Part shown: piece by piece, positions 16,113-24,319 of the stretch
How the letters are laid out: each line of letters opens with the position of its first letter
Position numbering within the stretch: the stretch's first letter is position 1
Source of the DNA: Candidatus Pacearchaeota archaeon
Lineage (GTDB): Archaea > Nanobdellota > Nanobdellia > Pacearchaeales > GW2011-AR1
Direction: 5' to 3'
DNA length: 35,042 nucleotides
NCBI GenBank assembly: GCA_018303785.1
Contig: JAGVXM010000040.1
Span: 1-35,042, forward strand
Notes under the pieces: generated by a model
Database searches by the model: none
The model's input: only the letters and a program-made list of their open reading frames with translations
What the model was told of the DNA's origin: nothing
Program-made: the position numbers and the translations under genes

Positions 16113-17066
16113 ATGAATAACACAAATAACAAAAAAATCAAGTATAAAAATATAACGTGTTTTAATTGTAGCTCTGCAAATACGATTAAATGGGGAAAGA
16201 GAAAAACTGAGAACAGAGGAGAAATACAGAGATATAAATGTAAATCTTGTAACTCCTATTTTACTCTTGACAATGGTTTTTTCAGAATGAGAAACACACT
16301 ACAGAAGATAACTCAATCAATAGACTTATTTTATAGAGGAGTAAGCACAAGAAAAGTGCAAGAGCATTTAGCCATATTTCATCCGCACAACGCCTCACAT
16401 ATGAGCGTTTATAATTGGGTTGTGAAATATGCAAAAGTGATAAGTAAATTTACCAATAAATTAAAAATCAATGTCGGAACAGAGGCACAAATTGATGAGA
16501 TAGAATTTCATAGAAGACAACACCATGAAAAAGGAATGAAAGGAACAGAGAAAAACTTTTTTATTGATAGCATAGACCCAGAGACCAAATTCTTAATTTC
16601 TTCTGAATATTCTAAGACAAGAGGAAGCCAGAACATTAAAACAGTAGTAAAGAGAATAAAAGAAAAAACGGATAATCAAATTCAGATGGCTACAACTGAC
16701 GGATGGAATGCTTATGGAAAAGTCATTAAGAAAATCTGGGGCTACAATAACAAATTAGGGCGTTACAATGTTTTTCATAACAGGGTTATTGTTTCAGAGA
16801 AAGATGAGACTTTTAATTATCCTATTGAAAGATTGCATAATAACGTAAGGGCAAGAACAAAAGTAATGAGAGGTTTTCATGGAAGTATAAACTCTGCAAA
16901 CGCTATTATGAAGGGTTACGAGATTTATTATAACTTCATAACTAAACATCAACAGATAAAATGCTGTCCTTATGAGTTGGCTATCCCTGAATTAGCAGAA
17001 ACACTAAAAAACACCAAAAACAGATGGCTCGGTTTAATCTATCTTACAAAAGAGGCAAGTTTATAA
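16113..17066 (+). CDS. Zinc-ribbon DDE transposase (IS6/IS240-like; exact family unresolved)
   Basis: N-terminal CFNCSS...RYKCKSCNSYF; AQIDEIEFHRR / TTDGWNAYGKVI / YPIERLHNNVRARTKVMRGFHGSINSANAIMKGYEIYYNFITKH. Confidence 0.85.
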   Translation: MNNTNNKKIKYKNITCFNCSSANTIKWGKRKTENRGEIQRYKCKSCNSYFTLDNGFFRMRNTLQKITQSIDLFYRGVSTRKVQEHLAIFHPHNASHMSVYNWVVKYAKVISKFTNKLKINVGTEAQIDEIEFHRRQHHEKGMKGTEKNFFIDSIDPETKFLISSEYSKTRGSQNIKTVVKRIKEKTDNQIQMATTDGWNAYGKVIKKIWGYNNKLGRYNVFHNRVIVSEKDETFNYPIERLHNNVRARTKVMRGFHGSINSANAIMKGYEIYYNFITKHQQIKCCPYELAIPELAETLKNTKNRWLGLIYLTKEASL

Positions 17067-17068
17067 AA

Positions 17069-18319
17069 ATGAAAAAACATAAAAGATTAAGGAAAAAAAG
17101 AATGGAAAATAAATCTGAAAATGTAAGTTTTAGAAAGTTAGTAAATATACCTTCTACTACGCATGCTACATTTGGATTGTATAGATACCCTGCTAAGTTT
17201 ATTCCGCATGTTGTAGCTTATGTTATGGAAAATTATGCAAAAGAAGGTATGTCTATATTTGACCCATTTGGCGGCTGCGGAACGACAGGTATAGTTTCAA
17301 GGATTTATGGACATGATTATGAATTGTGGGATTTGAACCCGATTATAAAAATACTTCACCAAGTAGCGATTATGAAACCTGTCAATATTAATTCTGAAGA
17401 AATAATAAAAGAAATGAGAGATAGCAAAAAGGAGTTTATTCCTAATTGGTCTCGTTTAAGTTATTGGTATCCGCAAGAATTTTTACCTTTTCTCTATAAG
17501 GTCTGGGGATACTATCACTCTTTTAAAGATAGTGAAGAAAAAAATATTTTGGTTGTGCCATTACTTAAAATTTCAAGATATTTCTCTTATGATGATAGCC
17601 AACGCCAAAAACTTTCTAAATCTACAAGGTCGCAAGATAAGATAAAAGAGTTATTAAAATCAGATTGGCAAAACATATTTTTTGAGATGCTCAAAAAAGA
17701 GATAAATAAAGTTATCATAGGTATTAAAGAATACTCTGAAATGTCTCCCAAAAATGTAAAAGCAGTTATTAGGGGGGGCGTTGATTCTCTGGGAGAAACC
17801 TTAAATAAAAAAAGAGACATTCTCATAACTTCCCCGCCCTATATACAATCACAAGAATACATGAGGCAAGCAAAATTAGATTTATTTTGGCTGGGTTATA
17901 CGGAAGAAGATATAAAGAAATTAAGTAAATTAGAATTGCCTTATAGACATATAGAACCAATAGAAATACACTCTAAAACATTTTTTGAATATCGTAACAA
18001 GATAAAGGGTAAGCATATACAAGAAGTGTATGATAAATATTTTTGGAGTATCTTAGGACTTTTCACGCAATTACAGAAAGATATTAATTCACGAATGTTT
18101 ATTTTTGTTGGTAACACAAGTGCGGAAGGAATTAGCATACCTTTAGACAGAATTATTATTGAACATTTGGAAAACTTTGGATGGGAACATGAGATTACCT
18201 TAATAGACACTATTGTAAGTAGAAGGTTATTTTCATATAAAGTAAATCCAGCATCAGAGAGAAAAGACAAGAGAACAAATGTTGAAAATTTGGTTATTCT
18301 GAAAAAAATAAATAATTAA
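17069..18319 (+). CDS. DNA N4/N6 methyltransferase of an R-M system
   Basis: YPAKFIPHVVAYVMENYAKEGMSIFDPFGGCGTTGIVSRIYGHDYELWDLNP (motif I) and ITSPPYIQSQEYMRQAKLDLFWLG (motif IV). ORF open from 17024. Confidence 0.85.
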   Translation: MKKHKRLRKKRMENKSENVSFRKLVNIPSTTHATFGLYRYPAKFIPHVVAYVMENYAKEGMSIFDPFGGCGTTGIVSRIYGHDYELWDLNPIIKILHQVAIMKPVNINSEEIIKEMRDSKKEFIPNWSRLSYWYPQEFLPFLYKVWGYYHSFKDSEEKNILVVPLLKISRYFSYDDSQRQKLSKSTRSQDKIKELLKSDWQNIFFEMLKKEINKVIIGIKEYSEMSPKNVKAVIRGGVDSLGETLNKKRDILITSPPYIQSQEYMRQAKLDLFWLGYTEEDIKKLSKLELPYRHIEPIEIHSKTFFEYRNKIKGKHIQEVYDKYFWSILGLFTQLQKDINSRMFIFVGNTSAEGISIPLDRIIIEHLENFGWEHEITLIDTIVSRRLFSYKVNPASERKDKRTNVENLVILKKINN

Positions 18320-18813
18320 GGAATTTGTTTATCAAGATTGCTTAAAAATACATTATTCCAATTAAGCAGAATATCCCAATTATTTTTTAATAATTGTATT
18401 TTGCTCGTTGCTCGTGATGTTCCCCATTTTTGTATAAATCTCGTGGGTATTAAATAAACATCAAGAGTTTTTCTGTCTATTCCTAAAATAATATCACTAT
18501 GACTTGTATTATATTTGTAAGTTTTAACTCCTGATTTATATTCTCTATCAATCCCGCCACGACTACCACCAATAAAAGAAATGCTTGTATCAATTGTCTT
18601 AACTTGGGCTCTTAATACGATTTCTTTTCCATTCGGGTTTTCAAAAGCTATAATAAATAAGTCATAAGGCGAACCACGAATATCAACAAAGCCAACAATA
18701 AAACCCAATCGCATCAATATTCCTGAAACAAGATGCTCATGTGCATCCCCCAGATTAGCCGCAATTTTACCCGTAGGTAAATTTGTTACATTCATATCTG
18801 TTATTTTACCCAT
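18316..18813 (-). CDS. Probable type II restriction endonuclease, PD-(D/E)XK-like
   Basis: DAHEHLVSGILMRLGFIVGFVDIRGSPYDLFIIAFENPNGKEIVLRAQVKTID: D...(A)QVK catalytic pattern; convergent with methyltransferase. ORF open to 18855 from TTG. Confidence 0.65.
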   Translation of the reverse strand: MGKITDMNVTNLPTGKIAANLGDAHEHLVSGILMRLGFIVGFVDIRGSPYDLFIIAFENPNGKEIVLRAQVKTIDTSISFIGGSRGGIDREYKSGVKTYKYNTSHSDIILGIDRKTLDVYLIPTRFIQKWGTSRATSKIQLLKNNWDILLNWNNVFLSNLDKQIP

Positions 18814-18917
18814 ATGAAAGTAAAGAAAATCCAACCTTTTAACCTTTTCCACCAACCGCTAACTTTACAATGTATTATAAAACATAACTTTATTAATCCT
18901 TTTTTCTCTTTTTTAAT

Positions 18918-19148
18918 ATGGCTATTAACATCGATAAAGAAAATTTAGAAAAGGCATTGCAAAAAACAGTGGAAACAGAACAACCTCCAATTTCAAAGGA
19001 AGAAGAAATTGGATTTCATAAAGGAGCATTGAATACATTATTGGCAGAGCGAAATGAATTAATTAAGATAATCGCAAACGTTGAAGCAATAATGCAAGCA
19101 CATTTGAAACGATTAGGAGAACTTGGAGTTACGACTCAGAAGAATTAA
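18918..19148 (+). CDS. Small conserved-looking helical protein
   Basis: MAINIDKENLEKALQKTVETEQPPISKEEEIGFHKGALNTLLAERNELIKIIANVEAIMQAHLKRLGELG. Confidence 0.6.
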   Translation: MAINIDKENLEKALQKTVETEQPPISKEEEIGFHKGALNTLLAERNELIKIIANVEAIMQAHLKRLGELGVTTQKN

Positions 19149-20857
19149 ATTTTTTCTGCAATTTCCTTTATAACTTTCTCAATAAACTCATCCCGGTTAA
19201 TCTGTTCAATTCTTCCTTTCGTGCGAACTGCCAGATTTCCTGATTTTTCTTCTTTATCGCCAATAACAATAATGTACGGAATTTTTTGTAATTCTGCCTC
19301 CTTAATTTTTCCCTGCAGCGGTTCGCTTTTCAAATCAGTATCCACGCGAACATTATGTTTGAGTAATTCTTCAAACAACGATTCACATATAGCATTATTA
19401 CGGTCAGTAAAGTTTACAATTCTCACTTGAATTGGAGCTAGCCATAAAGGTAAGTGGCCATTCGTATGTTCCAATAGGATTCCAATAAATCTCTCCAAAG
19501 ATCCATAAATTACTCGATGTAAAATTATCGGACGTTTTTCTTTATTGTCTTTATCAACATAGCTTAGATCAAAGCGATCAGGCATAGCAAAATCCAATTG
19601 AATAGTAGCAAGTTGCCATGTCCTATTCAATGAATCTTTAATATGAAAATCAATTTTCGGTCCATAGAAAGCTCCGTCCCCTTTATTAATTTTAAATTTC
19701 ATTTTCTTTTTTTTCAAAACATCTTCTAATATTTCTTCAGCTTTATCCCATAATTTGTCATCACCAATTCTTTTTTCCGGACGAGTAGAAAGCTCAACGT
19801 GATAACTAAACCCAAATAAAGTATAAAATCTATCAACAAGTTCAATAATTTTGATAATTTCTTCTTCTAATTGTTTTTCAGTGCAGAATATATGTGCATC
19901 ATCCTGTGTAAATTGTATAACTCTAAATAATCCTGATAAAACTCCGGACAATTCTTGCCGGTGTACTATTCCAAGCTCGGCTAAACGCAAAGGCAAATCC
20001 TTGTATGTTTTAGGCGAGTTTCTATATACAATCATACCGCCAGGACAGTTCATAGGTTTAACTGCAAACGTTCTTTTCTCATAATCAGATAAAAAAATAT
20101 TTTCTTTATATTTTTCCCAATGCCCTGATATTTGCCATAATTTTTTATCAAGAATTTGTGGTGTTCTGATTTCTTGATAGCCAGCTTTGCGATGTTCCTC
20201 GCGCCAAAAATTAACCAATTCATTAAAAATCGTCCAGCCGTTATTATGCCAAAATACCATGCCCGGAGCGATATCCGAAAAACTAAACAAATCCATTGCA
20301 TGACCGATAATGCGATGATCATTACCATTTAATTTTGAAGTATCTAATTTAGATTTAGTTAATTCACGCAACAATTGTTTTGGATCGTATTTCTCTTCAA
20401 CCGCTGTTATAACTTTCCCTTTCTCATTCTTCACCTCACCAATTTCTCTTGACAATTCAGAAAGAGGATGACCTTTGCATTTTAATGAGAACTCTTTATA
20501 ATATCCAAAAGGTGCCCTAGAAACAACATATTTTTTCTTCGTTAATTCTTTTTCTGCTCCCTCCAATGTTTTCAAAGCAAAATCTGGGTTTGAAAGAGAA
20601 GAAGATAAATGTGCATACGGATATAAGACAATGTTTTTCGATCCGACTTGCTCTGCTAAGCTCATTATTTCAGCAATGTATCTATTAAGTACGTCGGGAT
20701 TTGATTCATCAGATTTTTCAACGGCCGTAAAAATAACAAGAGGATCTTTAATCGTTATTTCTTTTTTTCTTTCTTCAGAAAGCTCTTCCGGATTTTTTAA
20801 CGCTTTTTTTAATGGTTTAAAGTTTATGTAATCGCAGTGCACTGACAATAATTTCAT
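19145..20857 (-). CDS. thrS: Threonyl-tRNA synthetase, archaeal type with N-terminal DTD-like editing domain
   Basis: MKLLSVHCDYINFKPLKKALK...; class II motifs MNCPGG, RLAELGIVHRQELSGVLSGLFRVIQFTQDDAHIF, HRVIYGSLERFIGILLEHTNGHLPLWLAP. Confidence 0.95.
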   Translation of the reverse strand: MKLLSVHCDYINFKPLKKALKNPEELSEERKKEITIKDPLVIFTAVEKSDESNPDVLNRYIAEIMSLAEQVGSKNIVLYPYAHLSSSLSNPDFALKTLEGAEKELTKKKYVVSRAPFGYYKEFSLKCKGHPLSELSREIGEVKNEKGKVITAVEEKYDPKQLLRELTKSKLDTSKLNGNDHRIIGHAMDLFSFSDIAPGMVFWHNNGWTIFNELVNFWREEHRKAGYQEIRTPQILDKKLWQISGHWEKYKENIFLSDYEKRTFAVKPMNCPGGMIVYRNSPKTYKDLPLRLAELGIVHRQELSGVLSGLFRVIQFTQDDAHIFCTEKQLEEEIIKIIELVDRFYTLFGFSYHVELSTRPEKRIGDDKLWDKAEEILEDVLKKKKMKFKINKGDGAFYGPKIDFHIKDSLNRTWQLATIQLDFAMPDRFDLSYVDKDNKEKRPIILHRVIYGSLERFIGILLEHTNGHLPLWLAPIQVRIVNFTDRNNAICESLFEELLKHNVRVDTDLKSEPLQGKIKEAELQKIPYIIVIGDKEEKSGNLAVRTKGRIEQINRDEFIEKVIKEIAEKI

Positions 20858-20945
20858 ACTACTCATAACAAGAAATAGTTTATAAGATTTTGGGATTATT
20901 ATTGAAAACACAAAACATTATATCTTAGTGTGCATCATATATTAT

Positions 20946-21479
20946 ATGCAAGTAATTTTAGATTCTGGCTTTATTTTGCATGCAATGCATAAACGAATCG
21001 ATTTTCTTGAACAATTGGAGAAGCAAGGATTTGTAATTAGAATACCTAAAGAGATAGTGCAGGAATTGAAAGATTTGATTAATGAACTATCAAATTCGCA
21101 CAATGAAAGAGCAATGATTCGCGCTGCTTTGCAAATGATTCAGGCGAATAGTATTAAGCATATTAGCATGGGAAAAATGAAAATTTCTGACTGGCTAATC
21201 CATATGGGTAAGCAAGGTTATTTTATAGCTACGACGAATGCTGAAATCAGGCATCATATTCCTAAAACAATTGATGTATTTGAATCACGGGGAACTGTTG
21301 AACCAGTGATTAAAGAGCATCATGAAGTGAAGAAAAAAATAGCTAAAAAGAAAAAAAATAGAGAATGGCCGCGGCGATTTTATCGAGGAGGAAGATCAGT
21401 GAAAGGATATGTCGGAAAAAATTTGGAAGCACGAAAAATTGATTTAGGAGATCCTCAGTTTCATAAAATATTCATTTGA
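20946..21479 (+). CDS. PIN-domain protein (FCF1/Utp24-like)
   Basis: MQVILDSGFILHAMHKRIDFLEQLEKQGFVIRIPKEIVQELKDL...FIATTNAEIRHHIP; basic C-terminal tail. Confidence 0.7.
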   Translation: MQVILDSGFILHAMHKRIDFLEQLEKQGFVIRIPKEIVQELKDLINELSNSHNERAMIRAALQMIQANSIKHISMGKMKISDWLIHMGKQGYFIATTNAEIRHHIPKTIDVFESRGTVEPVIKEHHEVKKKIAKKKKNREWPRRFYRGGRSVKGYVGKNLEARKIDLGDPQFHKIFI

Positions 21480-21561
21480 TTAGAATTAAGTTATTTGGCT
21501 ATATTGGGTAATTAATATGAAATCTAGGTTAAACTACTGCGCTCGAGAATGAGAGGAAAAT

Positions 21562-21588
21562 AACGATATTATCTATATCGTTGCTTTT
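21562..21588 (+). terminator. Hairpin followed by T-rich tract
   Basis: AACGATAT-TATCT-ATATCGTT (21562-21582) then GCTTTTT. Confidence 0.5.
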
Positions 21589-21607
21589 TATCTTATTTTT
21601 CATCAAA

Positions 21608-21869
21608 TTAATCACTTTTTATATTTTGTCTTAATATCTTTATAATGTTTTCAGAAATAGGGGATTGAATATCATAAATTACTCTTTTACTATCTCTATC
21701 TATTTCTCTAACCACTCCATTAACTACCTCTATATCTGAGTTTATATATCCCCCATCTTTTAACATTTTTTTTTACTTTGTCAAAATGAAATTGTTCAGG
21801 ATCAGAAAATAAATTTTCTGATTCTTCAGTTCTTACGAACTCTAATAGAATCTCACGAAATCGCTTTAT
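21608..21869 (-). pseudogene. Small gene split by a frameshift at a 9-nt homopolymer
   Basis: Minus strand: RFREILLEFVRTEESENLFSDPEQFHFDKVKK in one frame, LKDGGYINSDIEVVNGVVREIDRDSKRVIYDIQSPISENIIKILRQNIKSD* in another; junction in an A9 run (T9 on +). Confidence 0.4.
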
Positions 21870-21918
21870 ATTTTTTCATATACCAAATTTATTAAATGTT
21901 TCTGCTATCAAAAAAACA

Positions 21919-21998
21919 CGCCGCCACTGGGAATCGAACCCAGGAACCGAAACGGCACGGATTAGCAATCCGTTGCTCTACCACTGAGCGATGGCGGC
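21919..21998 (-). tRNA. tRNA-Ser(GCT)
   Basis: GCCGCCA-TC-GCTC-AGTGGTA-GAGC-A-ACGGA-TTGCTAA-TCCGT-GCCGTTTCGGTTC-CTGGG-TTCGATT-CCCAG-TGGCGGC-G; long variable arm, anticodon GCT; no encoded CCA. Confidence 0.95.
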
Positions 21999-22204
21999 TT
22001 AAAATGAATAGAAATATACCAATTATAAAGTTATTGTTAATTAATTTGATACATTTACTTATTTTTAAAAAAGTCTTTTTCTTTAAAAGACGAAAAATCC
22101 CACTCATATTTAAGAGACATACTATCAATTGTGCGCATTAACTTTTAAATATTGTGACAGAGAAATGTGTGAATATTTATAATCTCTTTATTCTTAATTT
22201 TTTC

Positions 22205-22738
22205 ATGATAGAGGTGTATGGAATAATTTTAGTTATACATCTACTTTCTGTTGTTGTTGCAGTTGGCGCAGTTACAGTAACAGATTATTTGCATATAGCT
22301 GGACATCGCCAAAAAAAATTAGCTCAAGAATTACTAGATGTTTACCCACTATTATCTAAATTAATTAGCACAGCATTGATCCTTGTGATTATATCCGGAA
22401 CTCTGTTAGTATATCAAAAACCCGAATTTTTATCCAAACCCTTATTTCAGCTTAAGTTATCGTTAGTTGTTATTCTTATTTTAAATGGATTATATTTACA
22501 AAAAAAAATAGCACCACAAATAATGATTTGTACTATAAATCCAGAATTATGTTCTGAAAAGGTAAAATATCGCGCCGCATTTGCAGGAATTTTATCACTA
22601 ATTACTTGGTATGCAGTAACTATTTTGGCGCTGACGAAGAACTTTAGTTATACAGTTATACAATTCGTGAGTGTTTACCTTATTGTTTTATGTATTGCAA
22701 TTGGTATGACGATGTATATCGAAAATAAATTTCATTGA
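22205..22738 (+). CDS. Four-to-five TM membrane protein
   Basis: MIEVYGIILVIHLLSVVVAVGAVTVTDYLHIAGHR...; hydrophobicity. Confidence 0.6.
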   Translation: MIEVYGIILVIHLLSVVVAVGAVTVTDYLHIAGHRQKKLAQELLDVYPLLSKLISTALILVIISGTLLVYQKPEFLSKPLFQLKLSLVVILILNGLYLQKKIAPQIMICTINPELCSEKVKYRAAFAGILSLITWYAVTILALTKNFSYTVIQFVSVYLIVLCIAIGMTMYIENKFH

Positions 22739-22849
22739 TCTTTAACAAGAAAAAAGATTTCTATATTAACAATTACTTCAACAACTAGAGGTATTATTAC
22801 ATAACTCATTAAAAAATAATAAAATTATAAAAAATAAAAAAAAATAAAA

Positions 22850-23194
22850 TTAATGTTTAGCAATGCTGAAAACGTTTCTTATTGCAACAATTATTGTAGC
22901 AGGAACAAACAAAATAAGCAAAGCTTGTAAAATTCCGCTAACATACATTACATCAGAAAGAACTTGTCCTCCTAATGCAGAAACGATAACAAGTACTGCA
23001 CCAGACATTAAAAATGGAGTAGCTTCTCTATCAGCAACGTTTAACAATCCGACAATAATACCAACAAGAACCAAGACCCACGTTAATGTATCTGCTAACC
23101 CGCCGGTAAAACCAAGACCTAAAACAACTGCTAAAATCACTCCTATTAGAAACGCCCAACTTCCCAGAACATTTCCGTTATTATTTTTAGCCAT
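22850..23194 (-). CDS. Four-TM membrane protein with strong Shine-Dalgarno
   Basis: MAKNNNGNVLGSWAFLIGVILAVVLGLGFTGGL...; GAAAGGAGGTATACTATAATG leader. Confidence 0.7.
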   Translation of the reverse strand: MAKNNNGNVLGSWAFLIGVILAVVLGLGFTGGLADTLTWVLVLVGIIVGLLNVADREATPFLMSGAVLVIVSALGGQVLSDVMYVSGILQALLILFVPATIIVAIRNVFSIAKH

Positions 23195-23296
23195 TATAGT
23201 ATACCTCCTTTCAATATTATTCAAAATATATATTCTACCCATGTAAAATAAGTTTATAAGTTTTTTCTATTTCCTCTATATACCAATTATCAAAAA

Positions 23297-23911
23297 ATGG
23301 ATTCAAAAAAGGCAATAGCTCAATTAAAAAAAATCAATGAAATAAAGGGAGATATGCGCTTAGCTGCAGAATCCTGGGATTCAAAATTTAAGACATTGAT
23401 ATCAACATTATTGTCAGCCAGGACATTAGATGAAACTACAATAAAAGTCTGCAGCACTTTATTTGAAAAATTTCCCGACGCAAAAAAATTATCCGAAGCA
23501 TCATTAGTAGAAATACAAAGCATAATCAAACCTGTCAACTTTTACATCACCAAGTCAAAAAATATAATAGGCTGTGCTAAAATCCTATCAGAAAAATATG
23601 ATGGCAATGTCCCATTAAAATATGATCGACTTATTGAACTGCCTGGCGTTGGGAATAAGACTGCAAATGTCTTCCTGTCTGAAAATGGCTATAACACTAT
23701 TGGCGTCGATACCCATGTCTACTTTATAGCTCATTATTTAGATTGGAGCAATGGAAAGGGTTCAGAAGATGTGGAAAACGATTTGAAAAAATTATTCCCA
23801 GAAAGTTATTGGAAAGAACTAAACTCCATATTAGTTAAATTTGGAAAAAAATATACCTCGCGAAAAAGAAAAAAAGAATTACTGGATGAAATAAAAAATA
23901 TAAAAGTTTAA
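23297..23911 (+). CDS. nth: Endonuclease III (HhH-GPD)
   Basis: STLLSARTLDETT...LIELPGVGNKTANVFLSENGYNTIGVDTHVYFIAHYLDW; lacks the C-terminal FeS cysteine cluster. Confidence 0.88.
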   Translation: MDSKKAIAQLKKINEIKGDMRLAAESWDSKFKTLISTLLSARTLDETTIKVCSTLFEKFPDAKKLSEASLVEIQSIIKPVNFYITKSKNIIGCAKILSEKYDGNVPLKYDRLIELPGVGNKTANVFLSENGYNTIGVDTHVYFIAHYLDWSNGKGSEDVENDLKKLFPESYWKELNSILVKFGKKYTSRKRKKELLDEIKNIKV

Positions 23912-23935
23912 ATAAGAGATATAGCATCTTTAAAG

Positions 23936-24319
23936 ATGACAAATTACACTGCAGTTTTTGAAATTGAACACGGAGTATCTAAGGGATTTGGAGTGGTATA
24001 TAATGATATAATTACAAAATCTAAATTGATTTCAGCAGAATCTGACATTGAAGCATTGAAACATGCATATCATTTTGGTGAACAACTTGTAAAAAATTAC
24101 CTGGCAAATACAGACGGCTATAAAACTGCAACATTAATTTCTTTAAAAGACGAGACAAATAGCGAAATTGATCAAGTTTCTTTGATTAGAGACAAATCTT
24201 CTGATAAAGAAGGATTAGAAGATCATTTAAATATTTTATTTCCCAAGGGCAATTTGAGATTACAAATGACATGGATAGAAGATATGCTTGAAATTTTTAA
24301 CATTCAAAAAACTTCCTGA
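23936..24319 (+). CDS. Hypothetical protein
   Basis: Intact ORF MTNYTAVFEIEHGVSKGFGVVYND...; no family recognised. Confidence 0.55.
   Translation: MTNYTAVFEIEHGVSKGFGVVYNDIITKSKLISAESDIEALKHAYHFGEQLVKNYLANTDGYKTATLISLKDETNSEIDQVSLIRDKSSDKEGLEDHLNILFPKGNLRLQMTWIEDMLEIFNIQKTS

Larger units (their letters stand above)
13733..18874. mobile_element. Putative 5,142-bp transposon carrying a restriction-modification pair
   Basis: Perfect 24-bp inverted repeats TACATTGTAAAGTTAGCGGTTGGT (13733-13756) and its complement (18851-18874); flanks TTATAAGAC (13724-13732) and TTATAAAAC (18875-18883); internal DDE transposase. Confidence 0.75.

Noticed and set aside
16113-17066. Transposase alone as a simple ~1-kb IS inserted next to the R-M genes
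   Set aside because: I found no convincing terminal inverted repeats immediately around 16030-17100, and the methyltransferase ORF overlaps its 3' end; the 24-bp TIRs lie far outside.
21892-22141. ORFs 21892..22128 (-) and 21896..22141 (+)
   Set aside because: Both overlap tRNA-Ser(GCT); translations such as RHRSVVEQRIANPCRFGSWVRFPVA are the tRNA read as protein.
22863-23246. 127-aa + strand ORF antisense to the four-TM gene
   Set aside because: Opposite strand encodes a coherent TM protein with a strong SD; the + ORF is Thr/Pro/Ile-rich shadow coding.
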